A stretch of DNA of 64,000 bases from Myxococcales bacterium (GTDB lineage Bacteria; Myxococcota; UBA796; SXON01), in contig SHYX01000003.1 of assembly GCA_009692585.1 (NCBI GenBank), forward strand, positions 1 to 64,000. Direction: 5' to 3'. The position numbers were made by a program, and so were the translations under genes. Position 1 is the first letter of the stretch; each line of letters opens with the position of its first letter. The notes beneath the pieces are model-generated. The model worked only from the letters and a program-made list of their open reading frames with translations. It searched no databases and had not been told where the DNA came from. Positions 50,958-61,732 of this stretch are shown piece after piece.

Positions 50958-52112
50958 TTACATGATTCTGACCCACTCGCGCCAACGTGGGTCATCCACC
51001 AGCGCCGCCAGCTCGGGCGCCCGCCGTAGGCTCTCGGTGTCCCGCCAGCCGTCGGCCAACGCCCGTTCTACCCACCGCGCCGCATCGTCGTTCTGACCGA
51101 GCCGCCCGTTGGCCCGCGCCACGGTTCCCGAGGCGTGCACGCCGGCGCCGCGCTGATGAGCGAGGGTGCCCAGGTCCACGGCGCTCCGGGGCACACCCGC
51201 GTCGAGGGCGGCGCTGGCTGCGGCGGCGAGGACCGCCCCCGAAAGGACGACGCCATCTGGTCCCGCGGCGATCGCCGCCAGTCCCGCAAAGCGACGCGCT
51301 GCGACGAAGGCGGTCACCAGTCTCTCCCCGGTCTCAGCGTCTGGCGACCGGATGAACGCGGACCGTGCGGCCTGCATCGGGTCGTCGTCGGGGGTGTGGG
51401 TCAGCGCGCCCGCGGAGGCGGCCTTGGGCGCAGGACGCCGAAAGCCCACCGCCTGACCCGCCGGCCTCGGTGCGGGCCGCGCGACCAGCGTCGACGGGAG
51501 GTGCCGAATCTCCTGGACCGCCTGGACGATGGAAAACCCCGAGATGATCGCCCAGAAAAACATGCCGACCGCCAGAGACGCGCCGATCGAGAGCACCGCC
51601 ACCACAATGCTGAGGTACCAGGACCACCGTGGGCGCGTCGGCGCAAAGCGTAGGAACAACAACCGAGAGACGTTCCCACCGTCCAGGGGCATCATCGGCA
51701 ACAGGTTCATCAGCCCCCAGACGACCGACACCATCAGCAGGTTGCTCAGGAGCTGCTGGATGCCCTGGGGCAGATCGACCGGGGACACCAGGAGCGCGCC
51801 GAACACCACCAGACCGAGCACGAACCCCGCGCCCGGTCCCGCCAGGGAGATGAGGACCTCTCGCCAGATCGAGGTGCGCCCGAAGTTCCCCTCGCGGCCC
51901 GCGAGCCCGCCGAAGCCGTGCAGCACGATGTAGGGCTCGAAGCCGTAATACTTCATCAGCAGGGCGTGGCCCATCTCGTGCACGAGCACCCCGATGAACA
52001 CGGCGACCACCCACGCCACCATCGAGCCGATGTCGCCGCCCTGGAGGCCGATCAGCGCGGTGATGAACAAGAAGCTCGGCTCGATACGAACCGGAATGCC
52101 GAAGAGGGTCAA
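50958..52112 (-). CDS. Site-2-protease-like M50 metalloprotease with C-terminal helical (TPR-like) domain
   Basis: A 384-residue membrane protease. The zinc-binding helix is LVHEMGHALLM (His45, Glu46, His49). A second conserved part is LLPMMPLDGGNVSRLL (N/D-x-D-G-like ligand region), and four to six membrane helices lie before residue ~200. The C-terminal ~130 residues are soluble, Ala-rich and helical (TLAHQRGAGVHASGTVARAN), TPR-like. No CBS or PDZ domain is present. S2P-type enzymes cut anti-sigma factors or other membrane proteins; no partner is identified here. Start codon is TTG. Convergent with lspA. Confidence 0.85.
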   Translation of the reverse strand: MTLFGIPVRIEPSFLFITALIGLQGGDIGSMVAWVVAVFIGVLVHEMGHALLMKYYGFEPYIVLHGFGGLAGREGNFGRTSIWREVLISLAGPGAGFVLGLVVFGALLVSPVDLPQGIQQLLSNLLMVSVVWGLMNLLPMMPLDGGNVSRLLFLRFAPTRPRWSWYLSIVVAVLSIGASLAVGMFFWAIISGFSIVQAVQEIRHLPSTLVARPAPRPAGQAVGFRRPAPKAASAGALTHTPDDDPMQAARSAFIRSPDAETGERLVTAFVAARRFAGLAAIAAGPDGVVLSGAVLAAAASAALDAGVPRSAVDLGTLAHQRGAGVHASGTVARANGRLGQNDDAARWVERALADGWRDTESLRRAPELAALVDDPRWREWVRIM

Positions 52113-52155
52113 GGTCGCTCCGAGGCAGGGAGACTATGCACCGACGAGCCCCTCG

Positions 52156-55020
<2,865 letters not shown>

Positions 55021-55056
55021 CAGAGACCTCGGAGGCCGCGGAGGCTATCATGCCGG

Positions 55057-55084
55057 GGGGGAGGGGGCTCGCGGCCCCTCCCCC
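55057..55084 (-). promoter_or_regulatory. Strong GC hairpin upstream of gcvP
   Basis: GGGGGAGGGG at 55057-55066 pairs perfectly with CCCCTCCCCC at 55075-55084, with an 8-nt loop. It lies 37-64 nt before the gcvP start, in a 196-bp intergenic space between divergent genes. It has no U-tract, so it is not a standard terminator. The wider leader does not show a convincing glycine riboswitch. A 5'-leader structure is possible. Confidence 0.4.
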
Positions 55085-55216
55085 TACCGCGCCACCAACT
55101 CGGGTATCCGACCTCCCGCCTCCAAGCTACGCTTTCCGGCCTGCAGAGCGTTTTGGTGACCAACCCGGTCGCCGCGCTCGGAAAGTCGGATTATCCGCGC
55201 GCCTCCGAGACACCTG

Positions 55217-56734
55217 ATGCTCCTCCTTCTCCCCGCCCTCGCCGCCGCCGCGCCCCTACTCCCGCTCGCTCCCGCCCCGCTACGCGTCGGCTTCGAGACC
55301 GCGGCCGACGAAGCGGGCGTCCCGGTGGAGTTGCTGTACGCGATCGCCGTCGAAGCCTCCGGCCTACGCGCCGACCGGACCAGCGCGTGGGGCGGTCGAA
55401 CGATGTTCGACTTCGTCGAGGTGGACGAAGCCGGCGGACCCGATCTGGAGGCGGCCAGCGCGCTCTTGAGCCTCGACCCCAACGCCGTGATCGAGGACTG
55501 GCGCCTCGCGGTGCGCGCCGCGGCGGCCCTGCTCGCCGACCGCGCCCGCGACCAGAACGGCGGCGTCCTGCCGCCGGCCGCCGAGTTGGACGCCTGGCAG
55601 GGTGGCGTGGTCGCCTTTTCAGGTCGCGACGAACCGATGCTGCAGGGCCTCTACGTGGAGGGCATCTACGCACTACTGGCCGCGGGGTTCACCGCACAGA
55701 CCATGTACGGTCCCGTCGTCGTCCGCCCCCAGGACGTGACGGTGCCGCGCCCCGCGGCGCCACCACCCGACGCGACCGACTACGCGGCCGCCGCGAATTG
55801 GGTCCCCGCCTGCGGTGACAACTACACCGACGACTCCCGAACCGCGGGCGGCATCGACGTCATCGTGATCCACACCGTCCAGGGCAGCTACTCCGGCTGC
55901 GCGTCGTGGTTCGCGAACTGCAGCGCCGGAGCCAGCGCCCACTACGTCGTGCGCAGCTCGGACGGCCAGGTGACGCAGATGGTGCGGGAGGCCGATGTCG
56001 CCTGGCACGCCGGGAACTGGGACATCAACAGCCGCAGCGTCGGGATCGAGCACGAAGGCTATGTCGCCGACTGCGGGTACTACACCGAGGCGATGTACCA
56101 GGGCTCGGCGGCGGTGGCACTCGACATCGCATCGCGACAAGGAGTGCCGCTGGATCGCAGCCACGTCATCGGCCACGACGAGGTGCCCGACCCCTACAAT
56201 CCCGGCAAATTCGGAGGCGCTGGCAACCACACCGATCCCGGTCCGTGTTGGGACTGGGACTACTACATGGGGCTATTGGCCGATGGCACCGGCACCGGCA
56301 CCGGCACGGTACTCGGGTACGTCCGGGCCGGCGACATCTACAACACCGGCGGAAACCTGACCGGGTCCACGGTGACGGTGCTCGAGACCGGCGCCACCAC
56401 GACCGTCGGCCCCGATGGCATGTACCGTTTCGCCGACCTCCCCTTCGGTACCTACACCGTGCGCGCCAGCCTCGACGGCTTCGCCAGCGACACCTGCGTC
56501 TCGGAGCTGACCGGGTCGGAGGACTGGTGCAGCATCGCCTTGGCGGCTGGCAGCGACGACACCGGCGCCCAAACGGACCCCGAGCTGCCGCGCGGTCACG
56601 ACGATTCGGCTCGTGTGCCGCGCCCCGGTACACCGACTCCTCTCGGCGATCTGTCCGGCTGCGCCACGAGCGGCGGGTCACCGACGCTGGCGCTGGCCGC
56701 GGGCCTCCTTCTCGTCGCCCGGCGCCGCCGGTGA
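55217..56734 (+). CDS. N-acetylmuramoyl-L-alanine amidase (Amidase_2) with MYXO-CTERM-like tail
   Basis: A 505-residue exported peptidoglycan hydrolase. A signal peptide (MLLLLPALAAAAPLLPL) is followed by a helical domain resembling lytic-transglycosylase folds (LLYAIAVEASGLRAD). Residues ~180-350 are the Amidase_2/PGRP domain with Zn ligands in VIVIHTVQGSYSGC, VGIEHEGY and GNHTDPGPCWDWDYY; the amidase cuts the bond between N-acetylmuramate and L-Ala. A carboxypeptidase-regulatory-like sandwich (MYRFADLPFGTYTVRASLDG) and a Gly-Cys/hydrophobic/Arg tail (SGCATSGGS...RRRR) follow. The tail resembles MYXO-CTERM sorting. Its stop overlaps the next gene's GTG (GTGA). Confidence 0.86.
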   Translation: MLLLLPALAAAAPLLPLAPAPLRVGFETAADEAGVPVELLYAIAVEASGLRADRTSAWGGRTMFDFVEVDEAGGPDLEAASALLSLDPNAVIEDWRLAVRAAAALLADRARDQNGGVLPPAAELDAWQGGVVAFSGRDEPMLQGLYVEGIYALLAAGFTAQTMYGPVVVRPQDVTVPRPAAPPPDATDYAAAANWVPACGDNYTDDSRTAGGIDVIVIHTVQGSYSGCASWFANCSAGASAHYVVRSSDGQVTQMVREADVAWHAGNWDINSRSVGIEHEGYVADCGYYTEAMYQGSAAVALDIASRQGVPLDRSHVIGHDEVPDPYNPGKFGGAGNHTDPGPCWDWDYYMGLLADGTGTGTGTVLGYVRAGDIYNTGGNLTGSTVTVLETGATTTVGPDGMYRFADLPFGTYTVRASLDGFASDTCVSELTGSEDWCSIALAAGSDDTGAQTDPELPRGHDDSARVPRPGTPTPLGDLSGCATSGGSPTLALAAGLLLVARRRR

Positions 56735-57246
56735 CCCTCCCCGTCGCGACACTTCTGTTGCTCGACGCCTGCGCACCGAAACGCCCAGCGCCAACCCCAC
56801 CTCCGGGGAACGCCACGCTGGTGCAGTTGGACACCGGGGGGGTGCTTTCGGCCGAAAAGCAGGCGATCCTCCTTGCGCTTGGGGCCACCGACGCCCGATC
56901 GTGCTTCGAGGGGCTCCTGGCCGCGAACCCGTTGGCCTACGGGGAGGTCGTCGTGCGCTTCACCGTCGGCCCTGGCATCGCGGTGACCGAGGCGGCGCCG
57001 GCCTTCTCTACGCTGGGCGACGCGGCGACCGACCAGTGCGTCGCCGATGCCGTGCGCGCCGTGCCCTTCCCCAACCGCGACACGGCGGTCACGGTGCTGT
57101 ACCCCTTCCTGCTCCTGACCGAGCGCACCCCGCTGGAAGTCGCCCGGGCGCTCCGGGACCGCTACGGGCTGCTCCCGGACCGCGAGCGTTCCCCCGGCAC
57201 TGAACCCGGTTCTCCCGTGCCACCAGGGCTCGTCGTCGTCTGGTGA
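56731..57246 (+). CDS. AgmX/PglI C-terminal domain lipoprotein (TonB-like)
   Basis: A 171-residue protein with an N-terminal signal MTLPVATLLLLDAC (lipobox-like LDAC). The core ~60-125 (VVVRFTVGPGIAVTEAAPAF then CVADAVRAVPFPN) matches the AgmX/PglI C-terminal domain. That domain is a TonB-C-like module known from Myxococcus motility proteins and found in many myxobacterial envelope proteins. The role may be to connect outer- and inner-membrane parts. The GTG overlaps the amidase stop, so the two are co-translated. Confidence 0.75.
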   Translation: MTLPVATLLLLDACAPKRPAPTPPPGNATLVQLDTGGVLSAEKQAILLALGATDARSCFEGLLAANPLAYGEVVVRFTVGPGIAVTEAAPAFSTLGDAATDQCVADAVRAVPFPNRDTAVTVLYPFLLLTERTPLEVARALRDRYGLLPDRERSPGTEPGSPVPPGLVVVW

Positions 57247-57266
57247 CGCCGGCCCGCCGCCTCATA

Positions 57267-58145
57267 TCAGTCGACGAAGCTCTCAAGGTTCTTCCGGCGG
57301 CGTGACGTCCGGAGCTTACGCAGCGCCTTGATCTCGATCTGGCGGATGCGCTCGCGGGTGAGGCAGAACTGCCCGCCGATCTCCTCGAGAGAGTAGGCCA
57401 TCGGCTCCCCGATACCGTAGCGCATGCGGATGACCTTCTCCTCCCGAGGGGAAAGCGACGCGAGCACCTCCTCGATCTCGTAGCGAAGCCCGGATTCCTC
57501 CAGGGCAGCGCTCGGCAACCGTGCGTTGGGGTTCTCCACGAACTCACCGACCGCCGAATCGCTGTCCTCGCTGACCGGGGCGTCGAGTGACACCGGCTCC
57601 CGGGTCAGCCGCATCAGCGCTTCGAGCTTGTCGACATCGACCTCGAGTCGAACCGCGATGTCGGCCAGTGAGGGCTCGGTGCCGAACTGCTGGAACATCT
57701 CCTTCTGGAGCTGGTGGACCTTGTTGACGATCTCCAGCTTGTAAATCGGAATGCGGATGGTGCGACACTGGCTTTCGACCGCGCGGATGATGCTCTGCCG
57801 GATCCACCACGAGGCGTAGGTGGAGAACTTGAAGCCGCGGGTGTGGTCGAACTTCTCCGTGGCCTTCATCAGCCCGATGTTGCCCTCCTGGATGAGGTCG
57901 GACAGGGGGATGCCACGGTAGGTATACCCCTTGGCGATGCTCACCACGAGGCGGAGGTTGGCGTTGACCAGCTGAGCGCGTGCCAGCGAGCTGTCGGGGC
58001 CGCCGGCGTCGATCCGCCGCGCGACCTCGACCTCGTCGTCCCGGTTGAGCAGGGGAATCTCACCCATCCGCTTGAGGTACTTGTTGAGGAGTACATTCCC
58101 TTCCCCGACGGGAGACGACCGAACCGCGGGAGATGCGAAACCCAT
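57267..58145 (-). CDS. RNA polymerase sigma factor, sigma-70 group 1/2 (RpoD/RpoS-like)
   Basis: A 292-residue sigma factor. Region 1.2 is YLKRMGEIPLLNRDDEVEVA. Region 2 has NLRLVVSIAKGYTYRGIPL, LIQEGNIGLMKATEKFDHTR and FSTYASWWIRQSI. Region 3 runs through TIRIPIYKLEI, and region 4 has the HTH EEIGGQFCLTRERIRQIEIK. It lacks region 1.1, so it is shorter than the housekeeping RpoD and is probably a group 2 alternative factor. The ATG at 58145 is preceded by GGAGGAA at 5 nt, one of the few strong Shine-Dalgarno sequences in the window. A longer upstream frame is therefore rejected. Confidence 0.9.
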   Translation of the reverse strand: MGFASPAVRSSPVGEGNVLLNKYLKRMGEIPLLNRDDEVEVARRIDAGGPDSSLARAQLVNANLRLVVSIAKGYTYRGIPLSDLIQEGNIGLMKATEKFDHTRGFKFSTYASWWIRQSIIRAVESQCRTIRIPIYKLEIVNKVHQLQKEMFQQFGTEPSLADIAVRLEVDVDKLEALMRLTREPVSLDAPVSEDSDSAVGEFVENPNARLPSAALEESGLRYEIEEVLASLSPREEKVIRMRYGIGEPMAYSLEEIGGQFCLTRERIRQIEIKALRKLRTSRRRKNLESFVD

Positions 58146-58300
58146 GTGCGTTCCTCCGAGACGATGCTCGCCACGAAGCACTGCAAACTCCGTGCCACGG
58201 CGTACCGACGCAGTCATGCCTTGTCACTCCTTGTCGGAAACATCCGTCGCAAGGCCCACCCAGAGGCCCCTGTGCGTCTTTACGGCTCGCGTGCCAAAAG

Positions 58301-58328
58301 GCTTTAGAGAATGTGTGGTGTTCGTCAA
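58301..58328 (-). promoter_or_regulatory. Candidate promoter of the sigma factor gene
   Basis: On the minus strand TTGACG (58328-58323) is followed after 16 nt by TAAAGC (58306-58301), in a segment much richer in A/T than the rest of the window. This leaves a ~150-nt leader before the ATG at 58145. A second TTGACA at 58343-58338 has no matching -10. The rest of 58146-58452 contains no recognised gene. Confidence 0.35.
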
Positions 58329-58452
58329 TCGGGACGTTGTCAAAAAAATCGGACACCGCGGGTCGAGCGTCCGAGAATCGAGACAGCGCGGGCCGCTCAC
58401 GGTTCCCTGACAGGCGCCCTCTTCCCCTCTTCGCAAAGTGACCGGCATTGAC

Positions 58453-59529
58453 TCAAGGTCCCGTCGTCCGTGGCGGCACGGCGCGACGAAGCGCGGCGAA
58501 CGGGTCGGACTGCCCGCGCGTGAGGTGGCGCACGCGCTGGATGAACCCCAACAGGTCACCGTCCTCGGCGGCCAGGAGCGCCGCGAACTCGGCGTCGCCG
58601 CTGTTGTAGGTGCGGAACTGCGAAAGGCGCGGGTTGTTCCACTCATTTGAACGCACGTACGCCCGCCAGCGCGCCGGATCCGCCACGGCAGAGGCGGCGA
58701 CACGCGCCTCCAGGCTGGCGTAAAGCGTGGCCTTCTTCGCCGCGCGCGCCTCCGAGTCGACCGAATCATCGTGATACAACCTGTCGAGCTCGTCGTGCAG
58801 CTCGGAGAGTACCGCGCGCACCACGAGCCAGTCTCCATCCGCTGTGCGAACCGATGTCACCTCCGCGCTGGACTCCCCGTACTTCGAGACCAGATAGCCG
58901 TCGGCGGCTGTTTCGCCGACAATCCGGGCAAAGCTCTCGTTGAAGCTAACGCTTCCTGACACCCACAACGTCGCGTGGGCCAGCTCGTGCAGCACGGTCT
59001 CGGCCAGGCGCGCTTCGTCCCAGCGCAACATGCTGGGCAGGACCGGGTCCGCGAACCAACCGAGGGTGCTGTAGGCGCCCACCTCCCGCACCGCCACCTC
59101 GTAGCCGTCAGCGACCAGCGCCGCGCGCGAGCGGGCGACGTCCTCGGCCGTGAAATAGCCGAGGTACGGAACCGTTCCCACGATGGGGAACCACCAGGTC
59201 TTGGGGCTGAGTGAGAATGGCTCGCACGCCGACACGTTCCATATCCGGTGATCCCACCGACGCGCGTAGCGGTCGTAGTTCCGGGTGGCACGCAGTCCCA
59301 GCGCCCGTCCGTAGGCCTTGATGTCCGCGACCAGGCGCAACCGTTGCTCCTGCCCGGCGCTGAGGCCGCCCGTCTCGAGCACCTGGGCGACCGGCTCGCC
59401 GCTGGTCAGGAGCCTGGCCTGGAAGCCCGCGCTGCGCACCACGTACGCCGCGCCGCAGCCGAAGAGGTGCAGAGGGACAAGCGCGCTGATCCCGCGGACA
59501 ATCGCCTGGGTCAGGTGTGTTTTCATCAT
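58453..59529 (-). CDS. Predicted aminopeptidase (PF10023 type), lipoprotein
   Basis: A 358-residue putative metallo-aminopeptidase. The signal region ends with lipobox LFGC (LVPLHLFGCGAAYVV). GFQARLLTSGEPVAQVL, NVSACEPFSLSPKTWWFPIV and the zinc motif in TVLHELAHATLWV, with NESFARIVGE and GETAADGY following, are typical of the family. In the family the sequence H-E-x-x-H with a later Glu binds zinc. Anchored in the periplasm. Divergent from ftsB with 39 bp between. Confidence 0.85.
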   Translation of the reverse strand: MMKTHLTQAIVRGISALVPLHLFGCGAAYVVRSAGFQARLLTSGEPVAQVLETGGLSAGQEQRLRLVADIKAYGRALGLRATRNYDRYARRWDHRIWNVSACEPFSLSPKTWWFPIVGTVPYLGYFTAEDVARSRAALVADGYEVAVREVGAYSTLGWFADPVLPSMLRWDEARLAETVLHELAHATLWVSGSVSFNESFARIVGETAADGYLVSKYGESSAEVTSVRTADGDWLVVRAVLSELHDELDRLYHDDSVDSEARAAKKATLYASLEARVAASAVADPARWRAYVRSNEWNNPRLSQFRTYNSGDAEFAALLAAEDGDLLGFIQRVRHLTRGQSDPFAALRRAVPPRTTGP

Positions 59530-59568
59530 GACATCAATCGCCCTGCGTGATAGTCTTTACGCGTCAAG

Positions 59569-59865
59569 ATGGATCTGCTCCAACGCCGCCTCATATGGAA
59601 CGTTCTCCCCACGGCGTTGGTGCTGGGAATCCTTTATCTCGCGGTCTGGGGTGACAACGGACTCGTGCGGCGCGGGGAACTCGCCGTCGACCTCGCCAAG
59701 GCCGAGCGCCGGCTCGACGCCGTTCGTCGAGAGAACGCGTCGCTGGAACGGGAGGTCGCGCGCCTGGCGGACGATCCCGTCACCCAGCGTCGGGCCGCGG
59801 CAGAGGAACTGTTGCTGGTGCCGGCCTACAGCACCTTGTACCGCTTCCCGAGCGGCACGCCGTAG
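59569..59865 (+). CDS. ftsB: Septum formation initiator FtsB/DivIC family protein
   Basis: A 98-residue bitopic membrane protein. One membrane helix (residues ~9-28, VLPTALVLGILYLAVWGDN) is followed by a coiled coil (DLAKAERRLDAVRRENASLE), a short D-D-P segment and LYRFPSGTP. This is the usual size and plan of FtsB/DivIC, which bridges FtsL and FtsQ at the division site. The ATG lies next to a Lys/Asp-rich start typical of the family. Monocistronic, convergent with the following gene. Confidence 0.82.
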   Translation: MDLLQRRLIWNVLPTALVLGILYLAVWGDNGLVRRGELAVDLAKAERRLDAVRRENASLEREVARLADDPVTQRRAAAEELLLVPAYSTLYRFPSGTP

Positions 59866-59872
59866 CGCCCGC

Positions 59873-60388
59873 TCACGGGCAACGGACCTGTACCTGGGAG
59901 GCACAAACGGCGGCGCACCGTGCGCGGACGATGGCGACGTCGGCGAAGTTCCGCGCCACGAGCCGATCGTCCACCGCCTTGCACATCATCGACCGCCCCG
60001 CGGCAAAAACCTTCCACCCTCGGTCCTCCAGGGTCAACACCTCTCCGCCCCAGCAGGACGCCTCGGCCAGCGACACGAAACAGTACTGCTCGTCGGCGAG
60101 ACGGGCGTCGGGAAAACATTCGACGGTAGCAGCCGCTACGGCCTCCCCACATCCGGCGAGGAGGTCCGCGGCGAACAGAGGGCTCTCCGTCTTGATGGCA
60201 GCGACCGCGGCTTGGACGGCATGGCCGAGCGCGTTGCGAGCGGCGCGCTTGGCGGCCGGTTCGGCCGGCGCCGCGTCGGTCACCGTGATGGGTCCACCGA
60301 GCGAACACGCGGGCACCGGCAAGGCCAAGGTCGCCACGCAACGGCTGGGAGCAGCGAGGGCGGCAGTCGACAATACGAACAGCACCAT
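59873..60388 (-). CDS. Secreted cysteine-rich protein of unknown function
   Basis: A 171-residue protein with a clear signal peptide (MVLFVLSTAALAAPSRC). The mature part has about ten cysteines (for example CGEAVAAATVECFPD, EQYCFVSLAEASCW, CAAVCASQVQVRC), suggesting several disulfides, and an Ala-rich helical first half. No family recognised. It is divergent from the Gly/Gln-repeat lipoprotein with 72 bp between. Confidence 0.65.
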   Translation of the reverse strand: MVLFVLSTAALAAPSRCVATLALPVPACSLGGPITVTDAAPAEPAAKRAARNALGHAVQAAVAAIKTESPLFAADLLAGCGEAVAAATVECFPDARLADEQYCFVSLAEASCWGGEVLTLEDRGWKVFAAGRSMMCKAVDDRLVARNFADVAIVRARCAAVCASQVQVRCP

Positions 60389-60448
60389 GGGACGCGGCTA
60401 TCCCACCCGCCCTCATCGGTCCGCACGGCGCCGTCTTGATGGATTGGG

Positions 60449-60454
60449 TAGGAT
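60449..60454 (+). promoter_or_regulatory. Candidate -10 element of a leaderless promoter
   Basis: TAGGAT ends 6 nt before the ATG at 60461, with no ribosome-binding site between. Same arrangement as at 3935, 11774, 39502 and 39513. Confidence 0.38.
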
Positions 60455-60460
60455 GCGGCA

Positions 60461-61072
60461 ATGTGGTTCCTCCTGATTGCATGCACCGGCTCCACTCCCC
60501 CTGTCGCTGCGGACACGGTCACCTTTGGCGACGGGTCCGTTGGCATCGCCCTCGAGCGTCTCGACGCGCGCGTGGACACGCTCGAGGCCGCGCCGGACAC
60601 CGCCACGAGACTATCGGCGCTGGAAGAGCGATTGGGGCGCTTGGAGGTGCAACTCGCCCAGTCCCAGGTCGAAGGCGACACGCGTTTGATCGCCGGCCCG
60701 GTGCGACCGGGTGAGGACTCGCCGAGCACCGTGGCGTCCATCGAGGCGCGGCTGACCAGACTTGAGGACAAGCTCTTCTCGTCCGCGATGGGCCAGCCCG
60801 GCAGCGGGCTGTTCGAGGTCCCGAAGACCCCACCCAAGCCCGGAAGTGGGGGGGGCCGCGGGGGCGGGGGCGGCGGCGGCCAACAAGGCGGCGGCGGCCA
60901 GCAAGGCGGCGGCGGCCAGCAAGGCGGCGGCGGCCAGCAAGGCGGCGGCGGCCAACAAGGCGGCGGCGGCCAACAAGGCGGCGGCGGCCAACAAGGCGGC
61001 GGCGGCCAACAAGGCGGCGGCGGCCAACAAGGCGGCGGCGGCCAACAAGGCGGCGGCGGCCAACCGCAGTAG
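60461..61072 (+). CDS. Coiled-coil lipoprotein with Gly/Gln tandem repeats
   Basis: A 203-residue lipoprotein with the very short signal MWFLLIAC (lipobox LIAC). Residues ~28-65 and ~85-105 form coiled-coil helices (RLDARVDTLEAAP, RLSALEERLGRLEVQLAQ). The C-terminal third is a Gly-rich tract with ten QQGGGG repeats ending QPQ. A trimeric coiled coil with a flexible sticky tail is a reasonable picture; function unknown. The repeats are encoded by near-identical 18-bp units. Confidence 0.7.
   Translation: MWFLLIACTGSTPPVAADTVTFGDGSVGIALERLDARVDTLEAAPDTATRLSALEERLGRLEVQLAQSQVEGDTRLIAGPVRPGEDSPSTVASIEARLTRLEDKLFSSAMGQPGSGLFEVPKTPPKPGSGGGRGGGGGGGQQGGGGQQGGGGQQGGGGQQGGGGQQGGGGQQGGGGQQGGGGQQGGGGQQGGGGQQGGGGQPQ
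60881..61060 (+). repeat. Ten 18-bp tandem repeats encoding QQGGGG
   Basis: Ten uninterrupted 18-bp units (caacaa or cagcaa, then four ggc) within the lipoprotein gene. The only variation seen is caa/cag. High copy and identity imply slippage and variable length. Confidence 0.95.
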
Positions 61073-61076
61073 CGGT

Positions 61077-61694
61077 CTAGAAATCGCCCCGGTTCACGCG
61101 CAACACCGCATCCACGGGCAGCCGCCTCTTGCGCGCGCCGGGACCGCCGGCCTTGCCGACGGCGACGACCAAGAGCGCGACATAACGTTCGTCGTAGCCG
61201 AGGATCGTACGGTAGGCATTCGGGTCGAAGCCGATCATCGGGCAAGACGCCCAGCCGCGTTCTTCGGCCGCCAGCATCAGCGCCATGCCGGAGAGCCCGA
61301 CCGAGCGGGCTGACTCTTCGCGGGCAGCGGCCGGGACCGAGTACGACCGTGTGGCCATGCCCACGAGGTAGTCGGCCATCGCCTGCGGGACGTGTCCGGC
61401 GGCGGCCGCGGCGCGCATGCGCTCCGCGTAGGGCACGTGCGCCTCCAGATCACCGAGAAGCACGAACACAGCGGCGGCGTCTGTGATTTTCACCTGGTTG
61501 AGCGACGCCTCCCGCAGACGCACCTTCAACGCGTTGTCGGTGACCGCGAGGTACCGCGTGAACTGGATGTTGAAGCTCGACGGCGCTTCTTGCGCGAGGC
61601 GGACCAGTTCCTGGATCTCAGCGAGCTCGATCGTCGCGGCGGCGTCGAGGTTGGCGTGGGAAAGGCGGGTCTCGAGGGCGGCGACGACATTCAT
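61077..61694 (-). CDS. Nitroreductase-family flavoprotein
   Basis: A 205-residue cytoplasmic protein of the FMN-dependent nitroreductase fold. EIQELVRLAQEAPSSFNIQF gives the FMN-phosphate site (S-S-x-N-x-Q), and SVGLSGMALMLAAEERGWAS with CPMIGFDP matches the later family motif. It reduces nitro groups or quinones with NAD(P)H; a specific substrate cannot be stated. The ATG at 61694 is preferred; an in-frame ATG at 61724, 8 nt after the CoA-transferase stop, is also possible. The two genes probably form an operon. Confidence 0.85.
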   Translation of the reverse strand: MNVVAALETRLSHANLDAAATIELAEIQELVRLAQEAPSSFNIQFTRYLAVTDNALKVRLREASLNQVKITDAAAVFVLLGDLEAHVPYAERMRAAAAAGHVPQAMADYLVGMATRSYSVPAAAREESARSVGLSGMALMLAAEERGWASCPMIGFDPNAYRTILGYDERYVALLVVAVGKAGGPGARKRRLPVDAVLRVNRGDF

Positions 61695-61732
61695 CGGGGT
61701 CCTGGTCGACGCCGCGGCTATCATGTCATGCC

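Noticed and set aside
55021..55216. Glycine riboswitch upstream of gcvP
   Set aside because: The characteristic conserved glycine-aptamer segments could not be found; only a plain hairpin is supported.
60611..61063. Minus-strand frame with a repetitive Ala/Leu product over the Gly/Gln repeats
   Set aside because: It is the complement of the QQGGGG repeat. The plus-strand frame has a lipoprotein signal and coiled coil, the minus frame nothing comparable.
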